DNA of 64,000 nt, from the NCBI GenBank assembly GCA_021234155.1, contig JAJEKV010000011.1:22022416-22086415 (forward strand). Direction: 5' to 3'. The position numbers and the translations under genes were made by a program. Origin of the DNA: Isoetes taiwanensis. Lineage: Eukaryota; Streptophyta; Lycopodiopsida; Isoetales; Isoetaceae. Numbering within the stretch: the first letter of the stretch is position 1; the number at the start of each line of letters is the position of its first letter. The notes under the pieces are model-generated. The model did not search any database. It was not told where the DNA came from and saw only the letters and a list, made by a program, of their open reading frames with translations. Of the stretch, positions 1-10,283 are shown piece by piece.

Positions 1-3
1 ATT

Positions 4-100
4 ATAATTGAGAATAACAATAGTAGTCCTAGTGATTCCAACTCATAATTGAGAATAGCGATAGTATCAATGATCCCAATGCATAATTGGAGATAATTCG
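4..100. repeat. Imperfect AT-rich tandem repeat left of the Copia element
   Basis: The motif ATAATTGAGAATA and its following bases recur at 4, 45 and 83, giving about two and a half imperfect units of 38-41 bp. No coding potential is visible from here to the LTR at 302. Confidence 0.5.
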
Positions 101-301
101 AGTGCAAATGGGATGGAATTTCCTTAGTGCTATCACATTTGTGTGAGATGTTGTACCAAATGTTAATGTGATTGAAATAGTTTTGTTATGTGGAGCTTTA
201 ATATATAACAACCATTTGATAAAATTCATGCCACCAATTGTTTACTACACTTTGGAACAAAATTTAATAATCTATAAAGCAAGGAAAATGATTCTATTAT
301 A

Positions 302-489
302 TGTGAAGAAAATACTTGACAGATCATCATCTTCTGTGGCATCCACGTCAGCCCCAAAGGGCACGCCTGTTAGTTACGACCATAAGCCATAACGGAGCAT
401 CCTAATTCTAATTCTGTTTTTGCTGTAAGAGCGGCAGGGGCTATTCCTGTCTAGAGATAAATTCATCTATCTATTCCCATAATTCTTTA
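302..489 (+). repeat. 5' LTR of the Copia element
   Basis: These 188 bp are repeated at 13125-13315 with one substitution and a 3-bp difference near GCTGTAAGAGC. The left boundary is set by the TTATA duplication and the right boundary by the adjacent primer-binding site. Confidence 0.95.
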
Positions 490-501
490 TGGTATCAGAG
501 C
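490..501 (+). promoter_or_regulatory. Primer-binding site for initiator tRNA-Met
   Basis: TGGTATCAGAGC directly abuts the 5' LTR. It is complementary to the 3' end of plant initiator tRNA-Met, the usual minus-strand primer of plant Copia elements. An 81-codon open frame starting inside it (489-734) is untranslated leader, not a gene. Confidence 0.95.
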
Positions 502-735
502 AGGGAAGCGATGGGAAAGAGATTGCAACGGCAGAAGAAATCACTCAAAATTCAACGTGTGATAGCCAGAGTGAATCACAGAATTGCAAAGCGGAAATTG
601 AAGCAGAAACAAAGCATCAGAAACGTCCGCAAATCTGTATTCCAGAGACTAACATTCCGGTGAGAGAAGGAACAGGTATTTGTTCCAAGTTTCATAGCAA
701 ATCCATTAATTCAGGGTTTATTCCAAAGAATTAGG

Positions 736-1701
736 ATGGAGATAGTTCCTGGAGGAAAATATGTGTTGGAAAAATTCAACGGAAGAAATTTTCATACCTG
801 GCAAGTCAAAATCAAGTTCCACTTGATTGAGAAGGATTTGTTTGGAGTTGTTGATGACACAGAGAAGAAACCGTCTGATGCAACAGAGTTAGCAAAGTGG
901 AAGGTGAAGGATAGGAAGGCTATGGCAATGATTGGTCTCGGCTTAGGAGATGCCCACATTCATCATGTGAATTTCTCAAAGACTGCAAAAGAAGTTTGGG
1001 AAGCGATATTTGGTGCATATGCCAAACATTCTAAGGTTCTTCTGAAGAGGCAGCTCTTTGAATTGCGCATGGAGGAAGGAGGAAGTCTTGCAGAACATAT
1101 AAGCCAGTTAAGATCAATACTCAATCAGTTGGCAGGGATCAAAGCAGATGTAACAGATGATGATGCCAAGGCAGTACTTTTTCATAGTCTTCCACAGTCA
1201 TATTCTCATGTCGTGACCACTTTGCAGATAGTAGAAGGATTGTCACTTGAACAGGTTATAACATCTTTGCTAGAACAAGAGCACCAGATGAAAGAAGGAG
1301 ATCAGTCCTCAGTGGCCATGTTCATGAATAAGAAGCCTTCAAATTGGAAGAAAACATTTGAGAATGCCGGTATGAAGAATGGTAAAAAGGAAGTTGGAAG
1401 CAGTGGCAGCAATGCCAAAGATACTAGAGCATCAATGAATGGCAGATTTGCAAAGAAGCCTGCATCCTCAAGTAAAAGGAAAGGAGTTTGTAATTATTGC
1501 AAAAAGCCTGGCCATTATGCGCGTGAATGCCCAATTCGCATGGAGAAGGGAAAAGACAAGGCATTCCGGACAGATCTTGAGGATGAGAAGGGCTTCATGG
1601 CTCAAGTAGAAGAAAAACCTGCTGAGGATCAGATTATATGGATTGACTCTGGAGCCACTCAACATATGTGCCCAAAGGAGGATTACTTTCAGGACTTGTA
1701 G
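736..1701 (+). pseudogene. Copia gag and start of protease
   Basis: This 321-codon frame encodes the capsid-like Gag, which packages element RNA. The N-terminus (KFNGRNFHTWQVKIKFHLIE) and the middle are typical of the Copia gag family. A CCHC zinc knuckle (CNYCKKPGHYARECP) lies near residues 252-266. The protease active site DSGATQH is near residue 305. The ATG at 736 follows a stop at 732-734 and is a normal gag start. A TAG at 1699-1701, only a few codons past the protease active site, ends the frame. Protease sequence continues in the same frame after it, so this is a simple nonsense mutation or, less likely, a readthrough stop. Confidence 0.93.
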
Positions 1702-2066
1702 CCAATGCATGGAACAAGGAAAGTAATGATGGGAGATGACTTTGGGCATGTCATTGTAGGAATGGGCAGCATCAAAATTGCCTTAAACAGTGGGCTCACA
1801 CGCATAGTTCGAAGAGTGTTATATGTACCAGGCATCACCAAAACGCTGTTATCAGTAGGAGCATTGGCTGATCTAGGGTATACTGTTTGGTTTCAGAAAA
1901 AAAGGGTGCCATGTAACTTCAAGAGATCAGCAAACAATTGCCTTGGGAGTGAGATATGCTTCACTATACAAGCTAGATGCTCAAGTGTAAGAAACAGCCC
2001 ACTGGAGTTAATGTCATGATTGCTCAAGGAGAAAATGCTCAGCTTGATTTGTGGCACAAGAGACTT
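1702..2066 (+). pseudogene. Copia protease C-terminus and GAG-pre-integrase start
   Basis: The protease continues in the gag frame after the TAG (GDDFGHVIVGMGSIKI, then VRRVLYVPGITKTLLSVGAL). Near 1905-1915 the reading frame shifts: the expected VRYASLYKLDAQV region is read in another frame at about 1950-1988. The segment stops at LWHKRL (2049-2066), where the DNA transposon is inserted. The motif resumes as GHFNHQAI at 10286, so the original reading LWHKRLGHFNHQ of the pre-integrase domain was cut in two. Confidence 0.9.
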
Positions 2067-2092
2067 GAAGTCGTATTTAATTAAAGTGGGAC
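2067..2092 (+). repeat. Left terminal inverted repeat of the nested transposon
   Basis: These 26 bp are identical to the reverse complement of 10258-10283. Inside the repeat, AGTGGGAC is followed by related GGGACTC words at about 2106 and 2127, possible subterminal transposase-binding repeats. Confidence 0.93.
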
Positions 2093-2263
2093 AAATCTTG
2101 AATTTTGGGACTCGGACTGAAAATGGGACTCACACACCATAAAAGAAATTTCTGAATTGATTGCTTGAATAGAATTACACATGACACACATAGAATTGGG
2201 TTACTTGTTTTCCTCATAAATTTTACAAACCACTAGTTGAGATAGTTTTCAAACTTCTCAATA

Positions 2264-4965
2264 TTATGTGCCCTCATACAATGATATAGCATGGAGGTTG
2301 CTCATGGCCTTGTCCATCTCCCTTCTTGGGATCTTGTGTGTGTTGTCCTTTGCAACGTGAGAACTTGGATATGACCATACCACACACTCCACCAATTCCC
2401 TCCTTTGAGGGTCAGCATAATTTGCCCTCCACTTCTTCTCCCAGCCCGATCGGTGTATTGCTCCTTCAAGTTGCCCTTCTTGTGTCTCCCAATGGGCTCC
2501 CAATATTGAATTTGGAATCCGGGCGCAACTCCTCTCCATCGAGGCATAGTGGTGGTTACATCGAGAGAGTGCCACCCTAACCATATTGGGCAGTCCTCAT
2601 CATCGAGGCCTTACTAGCACAAAGTATCCTTCCTTGATGTCCTCAAAGGGATCCCACTTTCGGGGAAGATCAAACCACTTGGCTTTGAGGCCTTACTTCC
2701 CACAAACCACTTGGAACCCTTGTTGGGACCCAAGTGAGCATTCTTAGGCGTGCTTGCACCTTGAGAACCCTCCCATCTTGACTCTGGCAAGAACCTCGTC
2801 TCTTAGCTCCCTCCCACATGGCTGTTCGGTTCCAAGCATGTCACAACTTTCTCCCGGTGCTTGATTAGGGAGTCCATTTGATTTTTCTTAAGAGTGGAGG
2901 TGTGCTTTCCATTTGAACATCATCCTAGTGTGTTATGTAATCCTTGATGCCCTTCACCCGGTTGGCTAGAGTCTTTGGCTGTCTTGAAGGGAGGTAGTGG
3001 TTTTGGTTGCCCTTTAGGAATGAGAACTTCACCGGCGGCACCCCTTTGCCACAACTTCGATACCTTGTACGGGGCATCCACAACTTGTCACCTGGTCTCC
3101 ACTTATATTGCATGATTGGTATTCCATCCCTAACCCAAAACTTGAACTGAAGTGGCTTTATGTGTCTGTCAGCTGGTCCTTACCATCTAGCAAGTATCCT
3201 TCTACAAATGATTTCCAATCTGCAACCTCATCCATCAAAGAAAGCCATTGGGTTGGGGTCAATGCGACTCTCAAACACATCCATTAGTTCAGGGGAGAGT
3301 GGTCACGTTTTCTCTCTTGAGCTTGGTGGAGAAAGTTCAAAGAATCCATCTATATTATCATGCGTATGCCCAACCATCATGAATCCCACTTTCACAACTT
3401 TGAATACTCCCCTTTCTTTGTCCAAGTATGACATTGCCCCAAACATCCATCTATTCTTGTTTTCTTTCCAACGGTTGTCCAAGCCCGAACACATAGCTCC
3501 TCGGGCGGTGATTTCTCAAGTAAGGGGAAATCATCCCAAGTCCTCCTTGATTCACTAGACACCTTGGATGTGAGCTTTTTATCTGCCTTTGGTAACAAAG
3601 CGGTTGATCATCCATCAAAGCCTCAAAAATGGGTCTTTGAAGGGGAATACCTCCTCCCTTCTATCGATCCTTTCTCTAGTGTTCTCGGGCACTTGAAAAT
3701 AGAGCTCACATGGAAGTTTGGATCATCTCTCCATAGATCAAGCACAAAATGACCATATGTTCGATTTCCATGACCATGTGTTAATACACCCGCCGGACTT
3801 TACTTTCATCGAAAAGCGTTTTGACAACGCTTGGGTAAAGGATCTAGCTTTGGCAAGAAAGTCTTGTGTTGGTCCATCTTATCATGAATTATACACAAAA
3901 ATTTGTCCGGTGCATCTCGAAAAATGTTCTCCACTTTGCCAATACAACTTGTCTACATGATATTTGGTCCCTTTGGTGATCTGCAAAATTGCTCCCTAAT
4001 TGCCATTCTTTCTTTCTCTATTGCGGTTGATGCAAGTGTATCCTTGAGTTGAATGCAAGTGTTGCACTTTGAGAATGGCATGTGTTGTAGGACACTCACG
4101 TCAGAAGTGAGTGCTCCATAACTTCTTGAAATGTGATTGAGAAAGAGGCCTACCTCCGGTGGTTTCTAGGATGGAGTTGACCTCCTTAAGGCACTCCTTT
4201 CCGGATATAGTGTTGTGGCAACACTCTTTGCACCACTACTTTGGTGCTCGTTCACCTTTGACTTGTGAGGCATAGATTGAGACATGTATCTCACAAAGCT
4301 CTCGAAGACTGCAATGGCCTTTAGAGTATTTGCTCTAGTTTTCAAAGTGAGTGCATTACCATGTTGGAACAAAGTGTGCCCTTTTCTAACCTGCTCCCAG
4401 TATCTGTAAAATGAAGACTTGCTCACCCCAAGAATCCATCTCAATGCTCTCATACATACCTTCATGCCCCTCAATTGATATAGTAGCCGTCCTGTGTTTT
4501 CATCATAGGCTGGAATTCCTACACAAGGAGTAAATGAAATTAATCCTATCTTTTTGAAGGCTGTCCAATGTATTGGGACCTTATCTGCATCGAGGTCATC
4601 CACATTTATCTTTGCCTTTGTGCAATCTAGGTTGCAACACTCTTGTCCCCTAATTGCCTCCAGGTTTTCTTTGGTTGGTGCCATACTTTCCATCCTTTCT
4701 AAATATTTGTCACTTCTAGGCCTCTTGGGCACCTTTGGCTGCCTTTTATGAAAGACATAGCGTCTCTTCCTTGTGATCAAAGGATGTTCATCGACCACCA
4801 AATCTTCCACATGGCCTTGGGTGGGCCTTGGGGTGTGTAGTTCATGGGGCAATCTAGAGTATCACCATTCTTGTGTGTAATATATCTAATTGGCCATCTC
4901 AATGAGCTTGAAACTCCAGCAGCCACTGAGCACACAATGCAATCACTAGAGCTTCCACAGGACAT
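2264..4965 (-). pseudogene. DUF7869-type transposase-like gene, decayed
   Basis: Several minus-strand frames join into one protein family read from about 4965 down to 2264. The N-terminal part is open for 228 codons (4852-4166). It has a Cys cluster (GQECCNLDC) and a helix-turn-helix-like stretch (ALRWILGVSKSSFYRYW). Farther on come HDKMDQHKTFLPKL (about 3890-3850), LIHGHGN (about 3783-3763), LDNRWKENKNRW (about 3480-3445) and VGHTHDNIDGFF (about 3376-3341). These DN...ENKNR and GHTH.DID motifs are, from memory, the signature of the DUF7869 family found in plant and invertebrate transposon-like proteins. Several frameshifts and stops break it. I infer it was the transposase of the surrounding element because it lies just inside the left terminal repeat. 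A catalytic role for the family is not shown by the sequence. Confidence 0.72.
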
Positions 4966-5224
4966 GATTGTATCAACCCGATAAGAAGCTTCACAATGCC
5001 AACTCCAAGATGTTCATCTCGACCTCTCATCATTCACACTATCAAATGGATCAAGCTGCGGTTATTATACCCTCTGCAAATACCGTGCAGTTTGCAAGGG
5101 TGCAACAAAACAACCCATCTTCCTCCATTGGAGCCTAGGGCAATGGCCTCCTTTGGACTTCCACGGCTCCATTTTACTCATCTCACATGTTCCACTGAAT
5201 GAAAAAGCTCACATTAAAACCATA

Positions 5225-5480
5225 TAGCCCCAAACACCACAAATATGACCATATGAACCATATAAAACCATACAAACATATTAAATATAATCATATTATA
5301 TCATACAACCATATTAACTAAAATCATACAACCATATTAACTAAAATCATATAACCATATTAAAGCATACAACCACACTCATTCTAAACCATATGTAAAC
5401 ATTGTAAACATATATAACCATTGAAACTATTCAACCATTGAAACCTTATTAAATACATAAGATAACATATATAAACATAT
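5225..5480. repeat. AT-rich ACCATATTAACTAAAATCAT repeat tract
   Basis: Short words such as ACCATATTAACTAAAATCAT and AACCATAT recur many times. The tract separates the minus-strand transposase-like gene from the plus-strand passenger region and could hold their divergent promoters. That role is inferred from position only. Confidence 0.6.
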
Positions 5481-7020
5481 AACCTACCCTTTCATATCTT
5501 GTCATGTCCCGTTGGGCCTCTTGAGGTCTGAAACCGTGGCCATGTCGAAATCCCATAACCGCCGTCATGGAGGGCATGGCCCTGCGTGACAATGGTTTTA
5601 TTATTGCACTTTTCACGAGGGTTGAGGGTGCGGCCGAGTGCTTGCACCCTCTTCCTCTCCCCGACCATTCTTCCTCCCACATTTTTCTCGATCCTCATCC
5701 TCCCCTGTTTCCTTAAGCCCGCTTTACCGATCGGTGATCGATCGAACCGGCGATTCCAAGGCCATCTTATGGCGGTAGCTTGGTGCGTGGATCGGGGCGC
5801 TTCCGGCCCCCGAAGTTCTCGCCAGATTCATTGTTCGGCCGGGCGTTCTGCCTGAGAAGAAAGTGAGGCCCTTTTAGTCTTTGCTTTTTTTGTTTTACGT
5901 AAAGTCCTTTAGTGCATTTTTTACTTATATTACATTGTTAGAGGCTCTTATTGATCCACGATACAATTTACTGCCGAGAAATCCTTATTCACGCTTTGCC
6001 AGCGACTATACCCACATGGAAGCGAACTTCGGAAGCCTCCTCCTCATCCAACAAATCTTCCGGGTATGTTTTGTAATATCATACCCTTTTTAATCTCATT
6101 TCTCATGTCTTTGTTCTCCCCATTGTTCTCTGTACTCTTCTCCATTTGTTCTCTGTTTTCTCATTGATCTCACTAATCTCAACGTTATCTGTTTTTTCCC
6201 TTTGTATTGTTTTCTGTTTTGTTATCTTTTTCTTGCTTGTGTGAATTGAATACATTTATGCGGGCACAAGTGAGAATAGTGGTTAGAAGTAGTAGCAAGC
6301 AACCGAGATAGAAATCATCGAGAGGCGGTGTTAGGAACTAAGATATTGCGAGCATTAACAGAACATAACTAGGAATGTCTTTCTCCCGGCAAGAACTAAG
6401 AATAGGAATTGCTTTCTGAGAATCTCCATTTCTAACTCACGGCAAATCCCTTTGCGGGAGACATGCGAGAAGGGAGTGGCGAGTTGGGAATACTTCAGCT
6501 TGCCAGCGGTCCGGGAATACGGGGCCTTCTTCTCGACTCGCGAGTCGAGAACTTCCGACTTTCATGGCGAGAAGAGGGAGTGTACACTCTGGGCTGTTGG
6601 CCCCGGAGATTCTCGACTTCGCGATTGAATTACCGCGGCTACCCAATGTCTTCACATTCTTTAGAACCTGCTTTGCGGCCTTCTCGGCTTCGTGAGTCGA
6701 GAATGTGATCCCGCCAATGGCTCTTTTGTGCGTCGCGAAGTGCCTCCACCCGGTCGAGCCACTCTCCTTTGAACCATGCTCATCGAATATTGCGCGAAGG
6801 ACGGCTCCGGGAGGGTGGAGGTCTCGGCGACTAACCCGAAGTTGTTGGCGCTTTCTCGACTTCGTGAGTCGAGAAAACGAAACTCTAGTGCACTCTAGAG
6901 CTGGCTGCGGAGCAGACTAGGAGTTCTAAAATGCAGGGGCCGCAAAGGATTATGCCACGATCCTAAAGCGGCGGCGTCGTTAGAAAAGAAGGCATCCGCG
7001 GAGTTACGCAGCGTTGCATC
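5481..7020. other. Non-coding inner part of the nested transposon
   Basis: There is a GC-richer stretch at 5500-5870, a T-rich stretch at 6060-6240, and then the first four palindromes of the TCTCGACT family (6531-6876). Short open frames lie here but none shows recognisable protein similarity. Confidence 0.5.
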
Positions 7021-8060
7021 TAATGAATACCATGACTTTGATTTTTACAAGGAAAAGGCTGCCCTTGATGAGGAAGACATGAAGGAATTGAATCGTCTAT
7101 GTCAACCCTACATCAACACGAAGCTGAAGCGTAGCGTCAAAACCCTTCCTTTCCCCTGAGCGTGCTATGGCAATTACGAAGAGGAAGCTTGGATTGAGGG
7201 GTGGTCCCATTTAAGGCCCGACGATAGCTCCCCCATTTACGGTAACTTTGGGACACAAGGGGATTTGGTGGTGCGAACCGCCACTGGACCGGTGGCACTA
7301 TTTGTCATCAATATGATCGAAGACCCCACCCTTTTTTATGACAAAGGCGACATAGAAGCGATGGTACAAGGCGTTAATGCGGACATGACCGACACGGATA
7401 CTTTTCGGTTTCCTTGTCTTTTGCATGCGGGCAATCGGACAAACTTCTTTGTCTCCCAATGGGCGGTGATATTAACTTCACCAACAAGATCATGTACTCC
7501 ATATCTGAACTTGATCATGAGTGTAGACTTGGCTTGCCGAAGGCACAAGCTTTGCCAACATAGTTTTGGTTTTGATTTCAAGATCGGTACAGACACGGAT
7601 AAGTGGTGGTCTAGCGAGCATCATTATCTCGACAGGGTTCATGATCTCTCAAGAGCGGATGGAACCACGGAAGGGGGCAGATTTATGGAGGATGTTCCAT
7701 CGATGGACAAGGTCGGCAAAGATGGTGCGGCCGGGTCCTATACATAGAATTCCTATCCGGCCAAGAGTTATCAAGTACTTCATAACCGACTGGTGAGGAA
7801 GATCAAATTGTATCGCGAGTGGTACATGAATGGCTGTTCTCTCGGGGGCTATCTTTTTTGGAATGAAACCTATATCCGTGGTTGGAAATAAGGACATGGT
7901 TGAAACTATTCGGTCATACACGGATGCGCTTCATGAGCATTTCAAGGGGAGGAAGACAAATGGAAGCGATAAAGGCGGCGAGGGCGAGGGAGACCAAGGC
8001 GGCGTGAGGCGTGATTGTCGAAGGTTTAGACACAAGGATCTTTGCCGAACACATTCTTGA
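7021..8060 (+). pseudogene. Passenger reading frame of unknown family, broken
   Basis: A coding-like stretch begins near 7027 (EYHDFDFYKEKAALDEED), is interrupted by a TGA near 7159, and is open at 7265-7747 for 160 codons (for example VVRTATGPVALFVINMIEDP and WWSSEHHYLDRVHDL). A TAG ends that frame. Further coding-like sequence (YREWYMNGC, then KDMVETIRSYTDALHEHFKG) runs to about 8058 with frame changes. It ends near GAGGTGAGT at about 8070, a plausible splice donor. It lies directly upstream of the FCP1-like domain on the same strand, so the two may be parts of one multi-exon gene carried by the transposon. I do not recognise the family. Confidence 0.5.
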
Positions 8061-8422
8061 GAATCTGAGATTGAGGTGAGTTTACTTTTGCTCTATCGGT
8101 GTTTCTCGACTTCATGAGTCGAAAACTTCGTTCCTTTCAATACCTTTTCTTTTCATTCTCGACTCGCTGAGTCGAAAACTCGTTCCTTTAAAGCCGGATG
8201 TCATCATTTCGGGGAGTTCCATGTCAACGACTCGGATCATTGTCATTGGATACCGGGCGGTTCCGCGTCGCGAGGAGGAGAATGCACTCCACAAAGACAA
8301 TCCAAAAGCAAGACACCGCTCCACGGCCGAAAAAGGACCGAAAAGATAATGATCCCGCATTTGGATCCCGATGAACTGGAAATATGGTGAGCCAAACTCC
8401 AAGCGGGATCCAAACCGGTCCC

Positions 8423-8966
8423 GCCAAGCTTGTAATATTTGACGTCAATGGAGTATTAGCTGCGGTATACCACGATAAAGACGTCCCGAGATTAACACCT
8501 CGCAGATCCCAGGCGAACGGAGCATAAAATAGTGTATCCGGGCCTAGAGCTAAGGAAATTATTGAATGGTGCATTGAGCGGGGGATTGAAGTGGGCATAT
8601 GGTCTTGTATGGCAAAGAAAAATATTGTCAATGTTCTTGGTGTTCTCGGCATTTCAGTTTTGAAGTTCAAGTTCGTTTGGGGAAGCGAAAGGGTCGAGCA
8701 TGTGTCGGACCTCGTTCCACCATCACAAAGGGGAAGCCTATAATGGTGAAAAGGCCGGCCGGGGTTTATGAGCAATTCGGGACTATGGCAAACACAACAC
8801 GCTGATCATAGGCGACTCAGCCTACAAGTGCTATCATAACGCGCAAAATACAATCATTGCTAAAGCCATATCGACTGAAGAATATGAGGCGGATAGGTGG
8901 TGGTCCTTGGACTGTGTCTGTCTTGGCGGAATCCTCTTTGCCATTCTTGTCGCCCGATGTGATTAG
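8423..8966 (+). pseudogene. FCP1/NLI-interacting-factor-type phosphatase domain, broken
   Basis: Three plus-strand segments together match the FCP1 homology (HAD phosphatase) fold. The first (8423-8690) has the aspartyl motif LVIFDVNGVL. The second Asp of DxDx(T/V) is Asn here; as far as I recall, plant NIF-like proteins with DLNG also occur. It then reads EIIEWCIERGIEVGIWSCMA and FVWGSERV. The second segment (about 8735-8785) has KPIMVKRP and YEQFG. The third (8784-8966) has NTLIIGDSAYKC, the motif IV equivalent, and ends in TAG. A TAA (near 8525) and at least two frame changes break it. Active family members dephosphorylate phosphoserine, for example on the RNA polymerase II C-terminal domain. 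Here it is a captured and decayed copy, or the relic of a transposon accessory gene. Confidence 0.75.
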
Positions 8967-9485
8967 GAACTATCCGAGCCTCCGCGGAACCCGATCCGAG
9001 AGAGCAAGGCGATGATGAAAGCTATGGGCGACAAATATTTTTGGTGAACAAGAAGAGTGACCTCTCGCTTTGGATAGTCAAATTGTGTGAATATTGTAAA
9101 CAAACGTGAAATGTATTGAACATTTTGTAATGAATATACTTGTATATTGAGTTTTCGATGCCTTTCTCGACTCACGAGTCGAGAAAGGCATGCTTGTCCT
9201 GTTGATGAGACCATTTGTATGTTTGATTGTGTGACTGGATGCAGCCACAATGTATTATGATGATGCTTCTACGTTGCGTTTCCTGGGCCTTTCTCGACTC
9301 AGTCGAAAAGGCAACCGGTTGTATTCTTTCTTTTATGGGCCTTTCTGACTCGCGAGTCGAAAGACACTACTTCCCATTGGATGCGGTTGTATGGAATGAA
9401 TGTTCTCCATTGTAATTTGATTTCAACATTCTTTTCTTCGTTTTGACTAATGGCACCGTAATTGTTAATCATACTCTCCTTGCTC
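8967..9485. other. 3' non-coding stretch after the FCP1-like domain with three palindromes
   Basis: No convincing coding sequence. The sequence is AT-rich except for the three palindrome copies at 9161-9188, 9288-9311 and 9340-9363. Confidence 0.5.
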
Positions 9486-9489
9486 CAGG

Positions 9490-9612
9490 TGGTTCAGGCA
9501 CAGATCCGACACCAGCACAGATCCCGCTCAGGCATCACAGAGACCGCTCCAGGCGGCACAGATCCCGCTCAAGGCGGAAGAAATACCGTTCTAGCACAGA
9601 TCCCGGTCACGC
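9490..9612 (+). repeat. Short tandem repeat of GCACAGATCCCGCTC words
   Basis: The word CACAGATCC(CG) recurs at about 9498, 9517, 9558 and 9594, and CACAGAGACC at about 9535, with spacers containing CCAGGCGG or CAGGC. This makes a degenerate 20-40 bp array in the passenger region. Confidence 0.6.
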
Positions 9613-10020
9613 TACACTCTTGCCCGGCCTTTGGGATAAGGTTGCTTTCGAAATTTGAGGTTGCTTCGCTACACCACTGGGGATAAAGAACGGCGAAGAA
9701 CAAAGAGAAAGTCCAGAAGCTCAAAGCATCTTGCAAGCATTGCATAACATCCACGGAGGTTGGGGAAGGAGCATATTCGATGGAAGGCTGCGGGGGCGAG
9801 TGGAGAAGTCGGGGTGGACAGGTGTCGGCCGGTAGCTCCAGGAGGAACCTCCACGTGAGGCATTCCACACCCTTCGGGTTGCCCGCCAAGGCTTACGATC
9901 GGCGTGAAGAAGCGCCCGCTAGTTAATCCCCTAAGGTGGACCACCTACGAAGATGATGTAATCAGAGTGACAAAGAAGACCACCATGGTCTCTGCGTCCG
10001 ATGTAAAATACATTGTACTG
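9613..10020 (+). pseudogene. Possible C-terminal passenger fragment
   Basis: One plus-strand frame near 9790-10012 is open and contains GVKKRPLVNPLRWTTYEDD and VTKKTTMVSASDVKYIV before a stop. Composition is GC-rich and coding-like. It could be the last exon of the passenger gene, but I recognise no family. Confidence 0.3.
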
Positions 10021-10257
10021 TTCAATTTATTAATAAAAATTCTTTTCAACTAGATCTTTGGTTTCAAACTTTAATGAATTTCCTTTGTTTCAGGTTGCAT
10101 TGTTCTTGTTCTCGACTTCGCTAACTGAGAGAAAACCGCAAAGAAAGCTTGAAGGCAGAGTTTTATTCAAAAATTCGAATTAAGGATAGTTTTCGGGTCG
10201 GGGTGCTTCTTTTTGTGTAAATTAACAGGGTTCCGGAAAAAAGTGGGAATGGAATGA

Positions 10258-10283
10258 GTCCCACTTTAATTAAATACGACTTC
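10258..10283 (-). repeat. Right terminal inverted repeat of the nested transposon
   Basis: Exact reverse complement of 2067-2092, followed at once by the resumed Copia coding sequence (TTGGTCATTTCAATCAT). Confidence 0.93.

Larger units (their letters stand above)
6531..10135. repeat. Dispersed TCTCGACT/AGTCGAGA palindrome family, about 10 copies
   Basis: Copies lie at 6531-6550 (perfect TCTCGACTCGCGAGTCGAGA), 6611-6624 (half), 6681-6703, 6852-6876, 8102-8126, 8156-8178, 9161-9188, 9288-9311, 9340-9363 and 10109-10135. They vary in the central 2-5 bases but keep the arms, and some are extended to 28 bp by a flanking CCTTT...AAAGG. They occur only inside the nested transposon. Confidence 0.9.
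2067..10283. mobile_element. 8.2-kb TIR DNA transposon nested in Copia
   Basis: A perfect 26-bp inverted repeat (GAAGTCGTATTTAATTAAAG and six more bases) lies at 2067-2092 and 10258-10283. The Copia pre-integrase motif is split exactly at these points. Insertion duplicated either TT (2065-2066 and 10284-10285) or, if one base is trimmed from each end, CTTG (2064-2067 and 10283-10286). The minus strand of the left third carries a decayed DUF7869-type transposase-like gene. The plus strand of the right two thirds carries degraded passenger reading frames, including an FCP1-like phosphatase domain. Palindromes of one type recur throughout 6.5-10.1 kb. The superfamily is unassigned: the termini do not begin CACTA and the duplication is not the 8-9 bp of hAT or MULE. 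Confidence 0.9.

Noticed and set aside
489-734. 81-codon ORF between the LTR and gag
   Set aside because: It starts inside the tRNA primer-binding site and ends just before the gag ATG; it is retroelement leader.
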